Below the pieces are notes generated by a model that was not told where the DNA came from, did no database searches, and worked only from the letters and a program-made list of their open reading frames with translations. A DNA stretch of 64,000 nt from Zantedeschia hybrid cultivar. Lineage: Eukaryota; Streptophyta; Magnoliopsida; Alismatales; Araceae. The DNA lies in contig JARZZO010000014.1 of the NCBI GenBank assembly GCA_030544215.1, forward strand, positions 21,707,734-21,771,733. The letters run 5' to 3'. Within the stretch, counting starts at the first letter, position 1. Each line of letters starts with the position of its first letter. Positions 37,601 to 49,600 of the stretch are shown piece by piece. The translations under genes and the position numbers were made by a program.

Positions 37601-40600
37601 GAATGCACGCAGAGGATGGATGAGAAGAGTTTTGTTTGTAGTTGGGTCTGTATACAGCTCTCTTGCATTTTGATTTGGGCGACTCCGGTCTCCTTCAAGA
37701 GGCCAGTATGACACATTAGATCACCCCTTGAGGTGAAGATCTTCATCTGGAGGGCCATGCAAACGAGGCTACCAACCTGTGACAGACTAGTGTCATTTAT
37801 GGATGGTTATGCCCACTTTGTGATTGAAAGGTGTCCATGCACACCTGTTTTCTTCTGTCCTTTACTTTGTTTGGTGGATGACTTCAGCAAACTGCATTGT
37901 TTTGGCATGCAGAAGGGAATTTGAAGTTGCTTTCCAAAGAATGAAAGTGTCTATGGACAGTTCAAGGAGATGCAAGTTTGGCAGCTGGCTTTAATGCAAC
38001 TCTCTGGCCCATTTGGGGAGAAAGCAACAGCACTTTTTTTAAGAGAGCTATCAAAAAGCAAAACATGTTCTTTGGCTTATTTCGGACACAGTCTTGGAAG
38101 CGGCTGTTCTTCTAGGGAATGTGAAAGAGAATGATTCATTGCTTTTAGCAAGTTTAGCGGGCTAGCGTACCCTATGCTACCTTGGTATCGGGGACCTTTT
38201 GTACAGTTCTCTCTTTTCTGAAGAGAGTTTTAAGTCTTTTGGGGAGAGGTATGCTGATCGGAGTTCTTTTGTACTGCAAGCTCCTCTGGGATTTTTTATT
38301 ATTATTATTTCTTTACTTGTATATTGCTTTTATATTAATAAATTTTGTCGTACAATCCACAACCAGGAAAAATTAGGGTCATGTGACATTTCCTCTATTT
38401 GTTATGCAATAAATAGAGGTAGTAGTACAATCATAGACTTGGAGAACAAGAAGATCATAGAGCCAAGAAGAATATCGTATGCCTTTATACTTCTCTAAGA
38501 CTTGCCCTTGGTCATCTTTAGGATCGTGCAATATCCCTATAGAATACACCTTTGGGGTAGTGCCATTTTGAAAATCTAACATGATGCATCCGAGATTCAT
38601 CTCAAAGAAACAATAAGTTAAAAAAAAAACCTTCATTTCAGCCCAAGAAATCAGAGCAATATATGAATCACGATATTGTAGAAAAATCAAGGAAGGATTT
38701 CATGCACAAAGAGGGCAGCCCAATCCCAAGAGGTTTTCACAAATGCAGGAGCTGGGGATGATCAATTAAGGTTCGAAGAACCAGGACGCATGGTTGGCAG
38801 TACTGGCCGATACCGGTACGTACCGGTATCGGCCGTCACCGGTACCATCCCTGTAAAGGGTATCGGCCAATACCGGCCGATACTGGGCTGGTACCGGCCG
38901 GTACATACCGGTACCGGTACCTACTAATACCGGTACCGGTACCTACTGATACCGGTACCGATACTGCCATCCATGCCAGGAAGGGAACCAGAACCAGTAA
39001 GGTAGAACCAGCCGGTTCAAACCGGATTGGGAACCACCAGTTCCTATCCAGTTCTGCCGGTTCCAGTTTAAACCAGCTAGTTCTACAAACCATCTGGTCA
39101 ATGGCAAACACCCTTACCCTTAGTTTTTGCAAAGAGGTTGTTTCCCTTTTTGAACACACAACCTACGGGTCACAATGAAGCAACCTCATGGGTACAAAAA
39201 GGTCAGCCCAGTCCCAAGAGGCTTCGGCCAATGCAGGATTAGAGGATGGTCAATAGCACTCCCCCTTACCCTTACTTTCTACAAAGAGGCTGTTTTCCAT
39301 TTTTGAACATGTGACCTCGAGGTTACAATGAAGCAACCATACAGTTACAACAAGGCTCCCCCTCGGCTTTGTACATAAAAAACAAACAAGAATAATCTTA
39401 GTTTATGACATATTTCATTAAAAAAACTCTAAAGCTGGCATAAGTCTATATGAAGGCACTAAGAACCATATCACCTGGCACTCTCAAGGCGAACTTGAAA
39501 ACCAACTAATGAACCACCACAGCCTGGCGAAGATTCACAACGCTCCTCTGACACCCTTTCTGCAACAGAAATGGCCTGCACAAATGGAAGAGAAACAGAA
39601 AATAAGACCAAAAGATCTATGATGGAACCAGTCGCGTGCTGCTCTAAATAAACAGCAAAATATGAAATGGAATTCATCCTTCACATCCAAAGCCTCCCTC
39701 TTGTACTGGCGTCCACCTTGGATTAGGATTGCTTCAAAGAAAATATACTATTACCTAAAGAAAAGCTATCCATTGATAATTATACTTTTCCCAATCTGAT
39801 CTATAGTGGAAGCACAGATGCCAGATAGGAAACAAGATCAAAAAGCAAAGTCAGAAGAAAGAACAGTGCTTCAAAAAGAGTATAGGAAACAAGAAACGAT
39901 TTTACCAACTGCACCACTAGTATGAACATTTCTCAAATTTTGAGTTTTTTATGAAAATATTTATATAAGAGATTAAATATAACATAAACTGTTAAAATTT
40001 AAAACCCAAGATGAATCCCAAATAGAAACAAAACCAAGATAAGAACCTCCCCCCCCCCACCGAAAACAGCTATACTTTGGTTTGGGCAACGACTTGTCTT
40101 CTAAGCCAAAACTTGTGTCCAAAAGTCTATCATTTCCAGTAGCCTACTCCCTTCCATTGTGCACATACAATAACAATCTTGTGTCCTATGTATGTGTAGT
40201 AATAGACAGATGTTTAAGTGTAGGGGCTGTTATGTCTTTTGTCAGTTTTCTACTTGTTTTTATGTTTTATTCTGGTTTTACCCGTGTGTTATGTAAATAG
40301 GGGAAGAACAGTCATTGGTGTTTGTATTTACGTTTGCCCTAATATATGTAGTCATGTGAGGGCTGGCCGGCCTCTATGGTTGAGAGAAAGAGCTAGCCGC
40401 ACCTCTTCTCTGTCTTCTCCAACCCTCGTACTCCTCTTTCTTCATCGTATCAGAGTGTGTGAGAGAGAAAGAGTAAAACCCTAGGCGGAGCGTCCAGACA
40501 TATTGGTGGAAGGAGCTTTGCACACACACACACACACCAAAAAAAAAAAAAACTACACAGGAACCAGTTCAGCACCCCTGTTCTGAGATTCTTGGGGACT

Positions 40601-43600
40601 GGCTCCCCTGTTCTGGAGCTTTTTTGGGGCCTGCGGTTTCCTCCCTCTGTGGTTTTGCCTCTTCCGCTACCTTGGGAACCAGAGGAGGTGACTGACTGTC
40701 CTGTCCTGCAATTTTCTAGTGTCCACCCACCCTGTTCTATGTTTATAAGGGCCCAATCCCCTCTTCTCTGCACCGAAACCCTGGTTAGGGTCCTTTTTTT
40801 GGACTGGAGCCCAGTGTGAGGGGTGTTCAAGCTTCTTGCTCAATTTTGAGCAGGCCGGCCATCACGTGTTGCTGCATATACCCTGGTTAGGATTTCTATG
40901 GAAGTTGTCCCTACTCCAACACCCTTGTTTGAGGGTTGTCAGAGGCCGGCTACCCCTCCTACTACTGCCACTCTTCTTCCAACCTGCCTAAGCATCTTTA
41001 GGAGCAAGGAGATGTCTGAGGTGACAGCAAACGAAGCATCCTCCAGGTGTAACAGCAAGGGGGAAAATTTCACCTTCAACTTCCCCCGGTGAAGTTGAAT
41101 GACTCAAACTATTTGGTCTGGGCAGCAGCCATCAAGACTTTTTTTATCAATGCAAGATCCAAGGTTGGATACATAAATAGGAGGATAAAATTACCTCCTA
41201 TTGATGATGAGAAGTATGAGGAATGGGAACATCATGACAGTATTATGAAAACATGGATTCTTAGCTCAATGACTGATGGACAATTGAAGTATATTGTGAG
41301 GAAGTCAACTACAAGAGAGATGCGGCTTATCCTTGAAGAGATGTACTGTAAGAAGGTCAATCATGTGAATCTATATGATCTTGAAGTTGCTATCCATGAC
41401 ACTAAACAAAGCACACATTCTATATGTGAATACTATCATGCCCTGTGAGCGTTATGGAAGGAACAGGATTCCTTCGCCATAAAGGACCGAGATACTGTTG
41501 CATACCACAAGAAGTAATTGATGTCAAAGACTAAAGGGTTCCTAAGTCCCTTTATGAGCTCAACTCTGAGTATGAGGGACTGCGATCTCAAATTCTGAAT
41601 TTTGAGGTCATCCCATCTCTTGAACAATGCTACAAGAAGGTGGTCACTGAAGAGAGATTGAGGAAGACTATGCAGGTTAATGCAGGAGGGGCTAATATTG
41701 GTGATCACTATGCCCTCATCAGCACCAATACAGGAAATGAAAAAAGGGAGATGGCACACGAAAGGATTCACATAAAGGTGAGATAAAGTGTTCACATTGT
41801 GAATGATCTAATCACTATGTGGCCTTCTGCTGGGAGTCCTATCCCGATAAGAAGCCACTCAAGTTCACGAAATGCCAGCAAAAAAGCGATTGTTGCTGCT
41901 ACAAAGGTCACAAAGCAGCCTTCTGGGGCTGTTTCATAAGGGAACGCATCAGCAGGAACACAAGAAAGCTTTGTGGAGCTGTCCACCTCCGATGTAGCCA
42001 ATCTTCAGCGGTTTCTCTCACATTTAACACCCTCATCATCCACCAGCCTGTCAGGTACTTCTGGGGTAACACACAGTGTTGCTTCGCACCACAGTGGACA
42101 CTCTTGGATGATCGATTCAGAAACCACTAACCACATGATGGGTACCCCTAACCTCTTCACTTCTTATATATTATGCTCATAATAAGATAAGGTGACCATT
42201 ACAGATGGTACCCTAACTACCATAGCTGGGAAAGGCACTATACCTCTGGATGAGCATCTTAACTTATCCTCAGTATTACATGTTCCAAAATTGTCCATAA
42301 ATTTGCTTTCTGTGAGCAGTCTCACAAAATCCTTGAATTGTTCCATAACCTTTTTTCCCACTTATTGTGCGTTTCAGGACCTAAGGACAGACCAACTGAT
42401 TAGGAGTGGACGTGAAGCAGGAGATCCCTATCAGCTCCAGTCCCAGCATGGTGTTGCTCTTCAATCTTCAAGCACTAGGATCTTGTCTAAGAAAATAAGG
42501 GAGATACAACTGTGGCATCTCCGTCTAAGACACATTTTATTTCCAACATTGAAATATTTGTTTCCATCATTATTCCAGAAAATAGACATTCAATCTATTC
42601 AATGTCAAACTTGTCATCTTGCAAAATATTGTAGAACTTCATTTCCTCCTCCTATGAATAAAAGTTCCACTTCTTTTGAGTTGGTCTATTCTAATGTGTG
42701 GAGTCATGCTTCCCTCTATTAATGGTCACCGTTATTTTATCACCTTCATTGATGACTTTTCTCACTGCACTTGGGTGTATCCTATGAAATCCAGAGAGGA
42801 TGTGCCCCGGGTCATACAGGTATTTGAGAACATAGTAGAAAATCAATTTGAAATGAAAATAAAAGTTTTCCGTTCAGACAATGCAAAAGAATACTTTGAA
42901 AAAAAAACTAACTATCTTTTTTTATGATAAAGGGATCACTATGAGTCATCATGTCCCTATACTCGTCAACAAAATGGAATAGTTTAACGGAAAAATCGTC
43001 ATCTTCTTGAAACTGCTCGGGCACTCCTTCTCCATCATAGCCTCCGTAAAAGGTTCTGGACAGAGGTTGTACTCACTGCTACGTATGTCATCAATCGAAT
43101 GCCCTCCAGAGTCCTCCAGTTTCGGACTTCTTACTATGTTCTTCGACCTCAACACTCCCTTTTTTCCTCTGCCATTAAAAGTGTTTGGGTCTCTATGTTT
43201 TATCTCTGATCTATCCCTGAAAAATACAAACTTGATGCCAAGGCTATTCGTGGGATATTCCTTGGGTACACTCCAACACAAAAGGATTACAAATGCTATG
43301 ACTCCTTGATAAAGAAAAAATATGTTGTGAAAAATATTATTTTCTTTGAATCTCACTCATATTATCACTCTCAGGATGTGTCTGAGGGGGAGAGTTCTAA
43401 AATTCCAGCCACACCCTTGACTATCTATGATGTTGTTGTCTCCTCCAGGGATGTCACAACTGATGAACCTGCACTCACTGAAAAAAGACATGATATTAGC
43501 ACGCAGGGAACTAAACTGAAACGCTATGTCAGAAGATCAAAAGTTCAAAAACAAGCTGAGAACTTGAGACTGGATGTTGTGACAGACTGTTCTGCAGATC

Positions 43601-46600
43601 TATTATCGCAAGAAGTTGACAAGGTTCTACACATTGAACTTAATTTTCCTATTGATTCAATTAAACCCATTGATTCTGATGTTGTTCTAGCCGAAATTGT
43701 GCAAAATGAACATGATCTTGAGAAACCTATTAGTGTCCGAAAAGGTGTACGAGCGTACACCAAACATCCTATCTCAAAGTACTTATGTTACTCACAACTA
43801 TCTCCTTCTTACATAACCTTTATTACTATCCTCTCTTCTTGTCCAATCCTCTAACGTTCACAGAGGCCACTAGAGACCAGCTGTGGTGAAAGCTATGGAG
43901 GAGGAAATGGATGCCGTCAAACAGAACAATACTTGGGTTCTTGTTGATCTTCCCCAATAGAAGAAACTAGCTGGATCAAAATGGGTGTACACCACTAAGT
44001 TTAAAGCTGATGGTAGTGTGGAAAGATTTAAAGTAAGATTGGTTGCAAAGGGGTTTACTCAAACATATGGAATTGATTATGAGGAAAAATGTGCACCAGT
44101 GTCTAAGTTTAACACAGTTAGAGTGGTTCTTGCTATGGCTGCCCATTATTCTTGAGAATTGTATCAACTGGATGTCAAAAATGCTTTTTTGAATGGTGAG
44201 CTTACAGAAGAAGTGTATATGCAGCCGCCTCCATGAATGATCATTGGTGACAAAGTGTGCAGAATGAATAAGCCTTTGTATGGCCTAAAACAGTCCCCTC
44301 AAGTCTGATTTGAGAGGTTCAGAGTAGATGTGGCTTCATCTAGAGAAATGCAGATTATACTTTGTTTATAAAATAAGTTAATGGTAAAGTTGTGGTTTTA
44401 CCAGTGTATGTAGATGAGATGATTATCACAGGAGACAACAATGCTGAAATTGCACTCTTGAAGAAAAATCTAGCAAAAGAGTTTGAAATCAAGGACTTAG
44501 GACAACTGAGGTACTTTTTGGGCATTGAAGTGACCAAATCATCCAGAGGAATTTATGTGTGTCAACGCAAGTATGCACTGGACCGGCTGAGAGAAACGGA
44601 GAAGCTTGGATGCAGAACTGCAGATACACCTATTGAATCAAATCATAGACTGAGTATCTCAGATAGTGAAATTTTGTGTGAAGAAAAGAAAGGAAAATAT
44701 CAGAGACTAGTAGGAAAATTGTCGTATCTATCCCTAACTAGGCCTGACATTGCCTATGTTGTTAGTATAGTTAGTCAGTTTATACATGCCCCCCGTACAT
44801 CACATCTTGGAGCTCTAGACAGAATTCTAAGATACATAAAGTCCTGCCCAGGAAAAGATCTTCTATTTTCTATGAGCAATCATCTTGCTCTACAAGGGTG
44901 CACTGATGTTAATTGGGCTGGATCACAGGATGAGAGGAGATCCACAATAGGCTATTGTATGTTTTTGGCTGGCAATCTTGTAACATGCAGGAGCAAGAAG
45001 CAGTCTGTATGTGTTGGATCCAATGCAGAAGCTAAATAATGGTCATGGCTCAAACTGTAGCTGAACTTGTTTGGTTAAAAATTTTACTTTAGGACCTAAG
45101 AGTGAAAGTACAGTTGTCGATGAAGTTCTATTGTGATAACAAGGTTGCTATCAACATTGCCAATAATCCTATCCAACATGACAGGACCAAGCATATTGAG
45201 ATTGATAAGCACTTCATCAAAGAAAGATTAGACAGTGGGGATTTATGCCTACCTTATATAAATACTGGACAGCAGCTTGCAGACGTATTCACCAAAGGTC
45301 TTCCAAGGGAGCAATTTTCAAATGTGATTGGCAAGCTAAGCATGTTAAATATTCATGCTCAACTTGAGGGGGAGTGTAGTAATAAATAGATGTTAAGTGT
45401 AGGGGTTGTTATGTCTTTTGTCAATCTTCTACTTGTTTTTATGTTTTATTCTGGTTTTACCTATGTGTTATGTAACTGTCATTGGTGTTTGTATTTATGT
45501 TTGCCCTAGTATATATAGTCATGTGAGGGCTTGTCAGCCTCTTTGGTTGAGAGACAGAGAGAGCTAGCCGCCTCTTCTCTGTCTTCTCTAACCCTCATAC
45601 TCCTCTTTCTTCAGTATGTATAGTGCACTATGATGTGCTTGTTCCATGCATGGCCTATTTGTATATTTTCAACATAGATGCATGTCATGAAAAATGAGGC
45701 AAGAGAGGTGGAGCGAGAAGAGGCAAAGCAAAAGGAGGCGAGTGCCCCTTCGGAGGGAGGGCCCGGAACAGGATGAGAGAGAAAGGGATGGGAGGGAGAG
45801 ACATAGTTTTTTCAAACCTTGGGCGTGACCTGTCTTTGTTGCTTCCGACACGGTCACTAGGATATGAGGTGCTCCGGCGCGGTGATCTGTCGTGTATGCA
45901 GGTCGGAAGGTCATTTGGTGCACAACTGTGCTTTGGGGCTCACAGGGACAGCTACAGTGGCGAGCCCTCTGAAGGAAGCTAGTTGGTCAAAAAACATCTG
46001 CCAGAGATCAAGGTGGCTACGCAAGTAGGGAAGGAGGTTGGTTCTGCGAAGGAAGTGTGCTCACTTGGATAAAGAGAAGCGCAAAGCTTTCTCGTCTCAC
46101 TTGGTTCTGCATAGTAAGGGGCTATGGGTTTAGATGTAGGCGATTATGAAGGCCCTGGATAGGGGTGATAATCAGGTCGGGTAGACCCAGATCTGTCCCG
46201 ATCAGATCAGCTTTGCTCGGATGCAGATTGTCCCGTATTTCTGCATTTTAAAACCGGGTATATGTGGATACCTCCGTCGGATCTCCATTTGCCCTCCACT
46301 TTATTCCCAGATTTATAACCCCTATGCCAGCTCCATACCCGCTCCTTCAAGACCCGCTTCGGTGCTGACCCCCTCATCGCTAGCAAGGAGCAATTCCTCA
46401 TTGCCATGTCCCTCACCAGCACCCTCCCCATGCCCATGCCTTCAAGATCTGCCTCGGTACCGAGCCCCTCATCGCCAACAAGCTCCTCCTCCTCACTGTC
46501 GTCTCTCTCATCGGCACCCTTCCCACGCCTTACGCCTCTTCTTCTCCCTCCCCTCCCTCACCCGCCGCAACTCCTTACTCCACAATGCCTCCGCAAGCTT

Positions 46601-49600
46601 GTCGCCTCCTCCTACCCCGCCAACTCCCTCCTCGCCTTCTCCTCCATGTTCAGCACCACCGTCGTCCCCTCTCCTGCCATCGTCCGGCAACTCCACACCA
46701 TGTCCACCTGCCATGGCCTCGACGCCCAGTTGTTCGACACCACCACCCTCATTTGCATGCATGCTGAGTGCGGCCAGGACAACGCCCTTAAGGTGTTCAA
46801 CAGAATACGCCACCGAAACGTCCTGCTCATCAGGGCTATGAAGGCTAAGGAGGCCCTCAACTAAGCGAGGCGGATGTTCCGTGCGATGCCCATGAAAGGC
46901 CTTGTGTTGTAGAGCTCCATAGTTGTTGGATTGGACAGCGATCGCAGTTGTAAGGAAGCATTATGCACGCAGATCAGAGCAAGGAAGCAGGAGAAGAAAG
47001 GAGAAAGATGGATGACGGCGGCACTGTAGATGTGGATGATAGATGAAAGGGGGGCTCCATAGGTATTCGGACCTCCATCAGATATCCAGATAAGTCAAGA
47101 AAAAATTTGGATTCGGGTTTATATTACTTTGCGGATCCTGAGTCCACTCGTATCCAGGTCAGATCCTATCGGATCTAACCACTTTGCACCCCTAGCCCTG
47201 GGAGTCCTGAGGGGACATGGGGAGTAGACAGCCTAGTGTTTGGGAGATGGATTACCATGGTCAAAAGGCGAAAGAGATTCGTTGATCTAAGGTTGTGGAC
47301 GTTGAAGGGGTGAAGTTGGAGTCTCAAGATGGCGTCACAATATGGGAGTGATGATCTTGAGTGCTCCTCGGTTGGCCTGGGTTGAAGTCTTTGTCATTCT
47401 TTTACATTTGTGGAGGTACAAGGTGGTCGAGAGGGTGGCATCGGAGGCAGGGCATGTGGTTAAGGTAGATAAGAATGGTCTCAAGGACACCCGCATCCTT
47501 TGCGCAGGTTCTACTTGCCTTGGAAGGGCTACAACTCCCTCTTAAGGTTGTGCATAGTCATTGGGGTATTCGCTTTGAGGTGTGGATACAAGAAGCGAAG
47601 GAGGGGACGTCGGGAAAACTAGTAGATCTTGGTCCAATGTGGAGCAGCAGGGCATGGTAGCAACAAAGGGCTTCATTTGGGAACCCTAAACGATGCTAGC
47701 ACTAGGTTGGAAACGATGGTCTGCACAGGTAAGCCAGAGGCAAGTCAAGGTGGGGAAGCAAGCCGGCTGCTTTCATCTGGTCCAACAATTGTCGAGGAGC
47801 CAATTTCAAATTCTGAGTCTGCCAGGTGGGCAGGAGTTAGTTGGGTTGGGTTGGCTGATCTAGGCAGCGTGTTTGGGCTGGATCTTGGTCCGACTCATCT
47901 AGATCCTCCGCTTTTACGACCTACGGTCGATGAGGGCTTAGGGTTACCCTATCCTGCATCGACGACAGTCCCCTTCCCCTCCGGAGCCAACAAGAGGCCC
48001 TCTTTCTCGTTTAAGGTGCACATAACGACGTTGACCCTAGATCTACCCTCCCAAGCTGGCATAGACAGGCTGAGCAGTGATGCGGGGGTCCTTTCTCCCT
48101 CTTCTCAGGGAAACCATCCCACAGAGGCGAGGGAGGTCAAGGGAACCTCGTTGCAAGAGACTTCCCCTCCTATAGCAAGGAGGCCAAGCCCGATGTAGAT
48201 TTGGGTTTGACCTAGCTCAGTTGAATAAAGCTCGTAGGGTCACTATAGGGCCAGTGGCGATCGCTTCGTTGCGTGCGACCAGGGCTTCTTCTCCAACGGT
48301 CGAAGGTGCCTTCAGCTCAATCTCGCCTACCGAGGTAAGGTCTATCGCGCAACTAGTAAGGATCAACTTCAAGGGGCTTTAGGACACGGTTGTGCAACGG
48401 GTTGTCAACCGCATCAACAACCACCCTTCAACCATCGCTAGTGTAGGCATCTCCGAGCAGTCTGCTAGACTCGTCAATACCGATACCTACGTGGAGGCCC
48501 TACCAAGCCTTAAAGGTCATCTGGTTAAGCGGTTGTAAGTGTCTTGCCCAATTGGTGGGGTTTGTAAGGGGATAGACCAATGGTCTTTTTTTAAAGTCTT
48601 TGGGGTATGGGTAACTATTTCTGGGCATTTCAAGGTGTTGGTTGATTTACATGTCTCAGATGATGTTTTCTTACCTTGCCATGGGTTTGGTTTTGGGGTC
48701 CATTCTCTGGGGTTGCATGGAACTAGGTTTTGGGTTTTTTTGGGGATTCCTAAACTGTATATCCTCTCTTTTAATTTATATATTATGTGGTGCCATCCGT
48801 TTTCAAACATATAGATGCATGTTACACAAATTCCTTGAGTAGTAGAGGTATCCACAGCATAGTCCACCTATTTGACAAACTTTCATTTGACAAAACCCTA
48901 TCCCACTAAAAATACATAAATATTATACATATAAATCAAGCTGAACACAAGGATAGGTTTTACCTTGTAAAGAGTCTTGCACTAAGGCCAAAAGAGCAGC
49001 AACAAGTCAACAACAGTAATCAAAGGCGACAACAAAGGCAGTAGCAACTTCAACAACAACAAACACAAGACAGTGGCAGCAACAAGAAGCAAGAGTAGCT
49101 ACCGGCAACACCAATATCTGCACCCAACAGCCACAACAATAGCCAACAAGGGCTACGGTCCCCTAATTCGGCAAACTAGGGGCACCGCAAGAGAGAGAGA
49201 GAGAGAGAAGGTCAGGAGAGAAAGGGATAGCCACCTAGTGGAGAAAGAAAAAAGAAGAAAGAAGAAAGATAGAGAAGTGGGGTTCTGGTAGGGAGTCATG
49301 TGCCCCCCCCCCTCCCCAGTTTGGGAAGAGGACCCCTAATCTCATTCCTGAACTTGTACAAAGATTCTAAAGAAATAAATTAGATGCAAATCATGCCTCC
49401 TCTTATACGGATGAGATCTCAGCTCCCGCTTGTTCTCTGAGCATGTTCAAGATCCTAGGATGGCCATAAATGTACTGACCAATTCTGTGCTTTCTTTTTT
49501 ATCTTATTCACATGCTCGTCCTTGTTAATATCTTCAAGCATCAAGTCCCAGAAATATGCTACACATGAAACCCAATCTAAGTGTTTGCACTTCTACATTA

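Larger units (their letters stand above)
38704..39186 (+). mobile_element. Au-like SINE interrupted by two nested elements
   Basis: Left part GAGGGCAGCCCAATCCCAAG ... GCAGGAGCTGGGGATGATC to 38766. Right part resumes at 39095 with GGTCAATGGCAAACACCC, CTTACCCTTAG, CAAAGAGGTTGTTTCCC and GGGTCACAATGAAGCAACC. The uninterrupted relative at 39190-39365 shows that the two halves belong together. Confidence 0.72.
40195..45613 (+). mobile_element. Ty1-copia retrotransposon, structurally complete, decayed
   Basis: 5419 bp with 5-bp target copies GTATG (40190-40194 and 45614-45618). LTRs at 40195-40444 and 45375-45613 both start TGTAGTAATA and end TTTCTTCA. PBS-like TCGTATCAGAG at 40445; purine tract TTGAGGGGGAG at 45364-45374. 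Gag, protease, integrase, RT and RNase H remnants occur in copia order. Numerous stops and YVDE in place of YVDD make it inactive. Lies inside the helicase intron, on the opposite strand to the gene. Confidence 0.95.

Noticed and set aside
46221..46841. A 206-codon Pro/Ser-rich plus-strand reading frame
   Set aside because: It overlaps the PPR-like frame in a shifted register; its Pro/Ser/His content follows from the GC-rich sequence, and no domain is visible.
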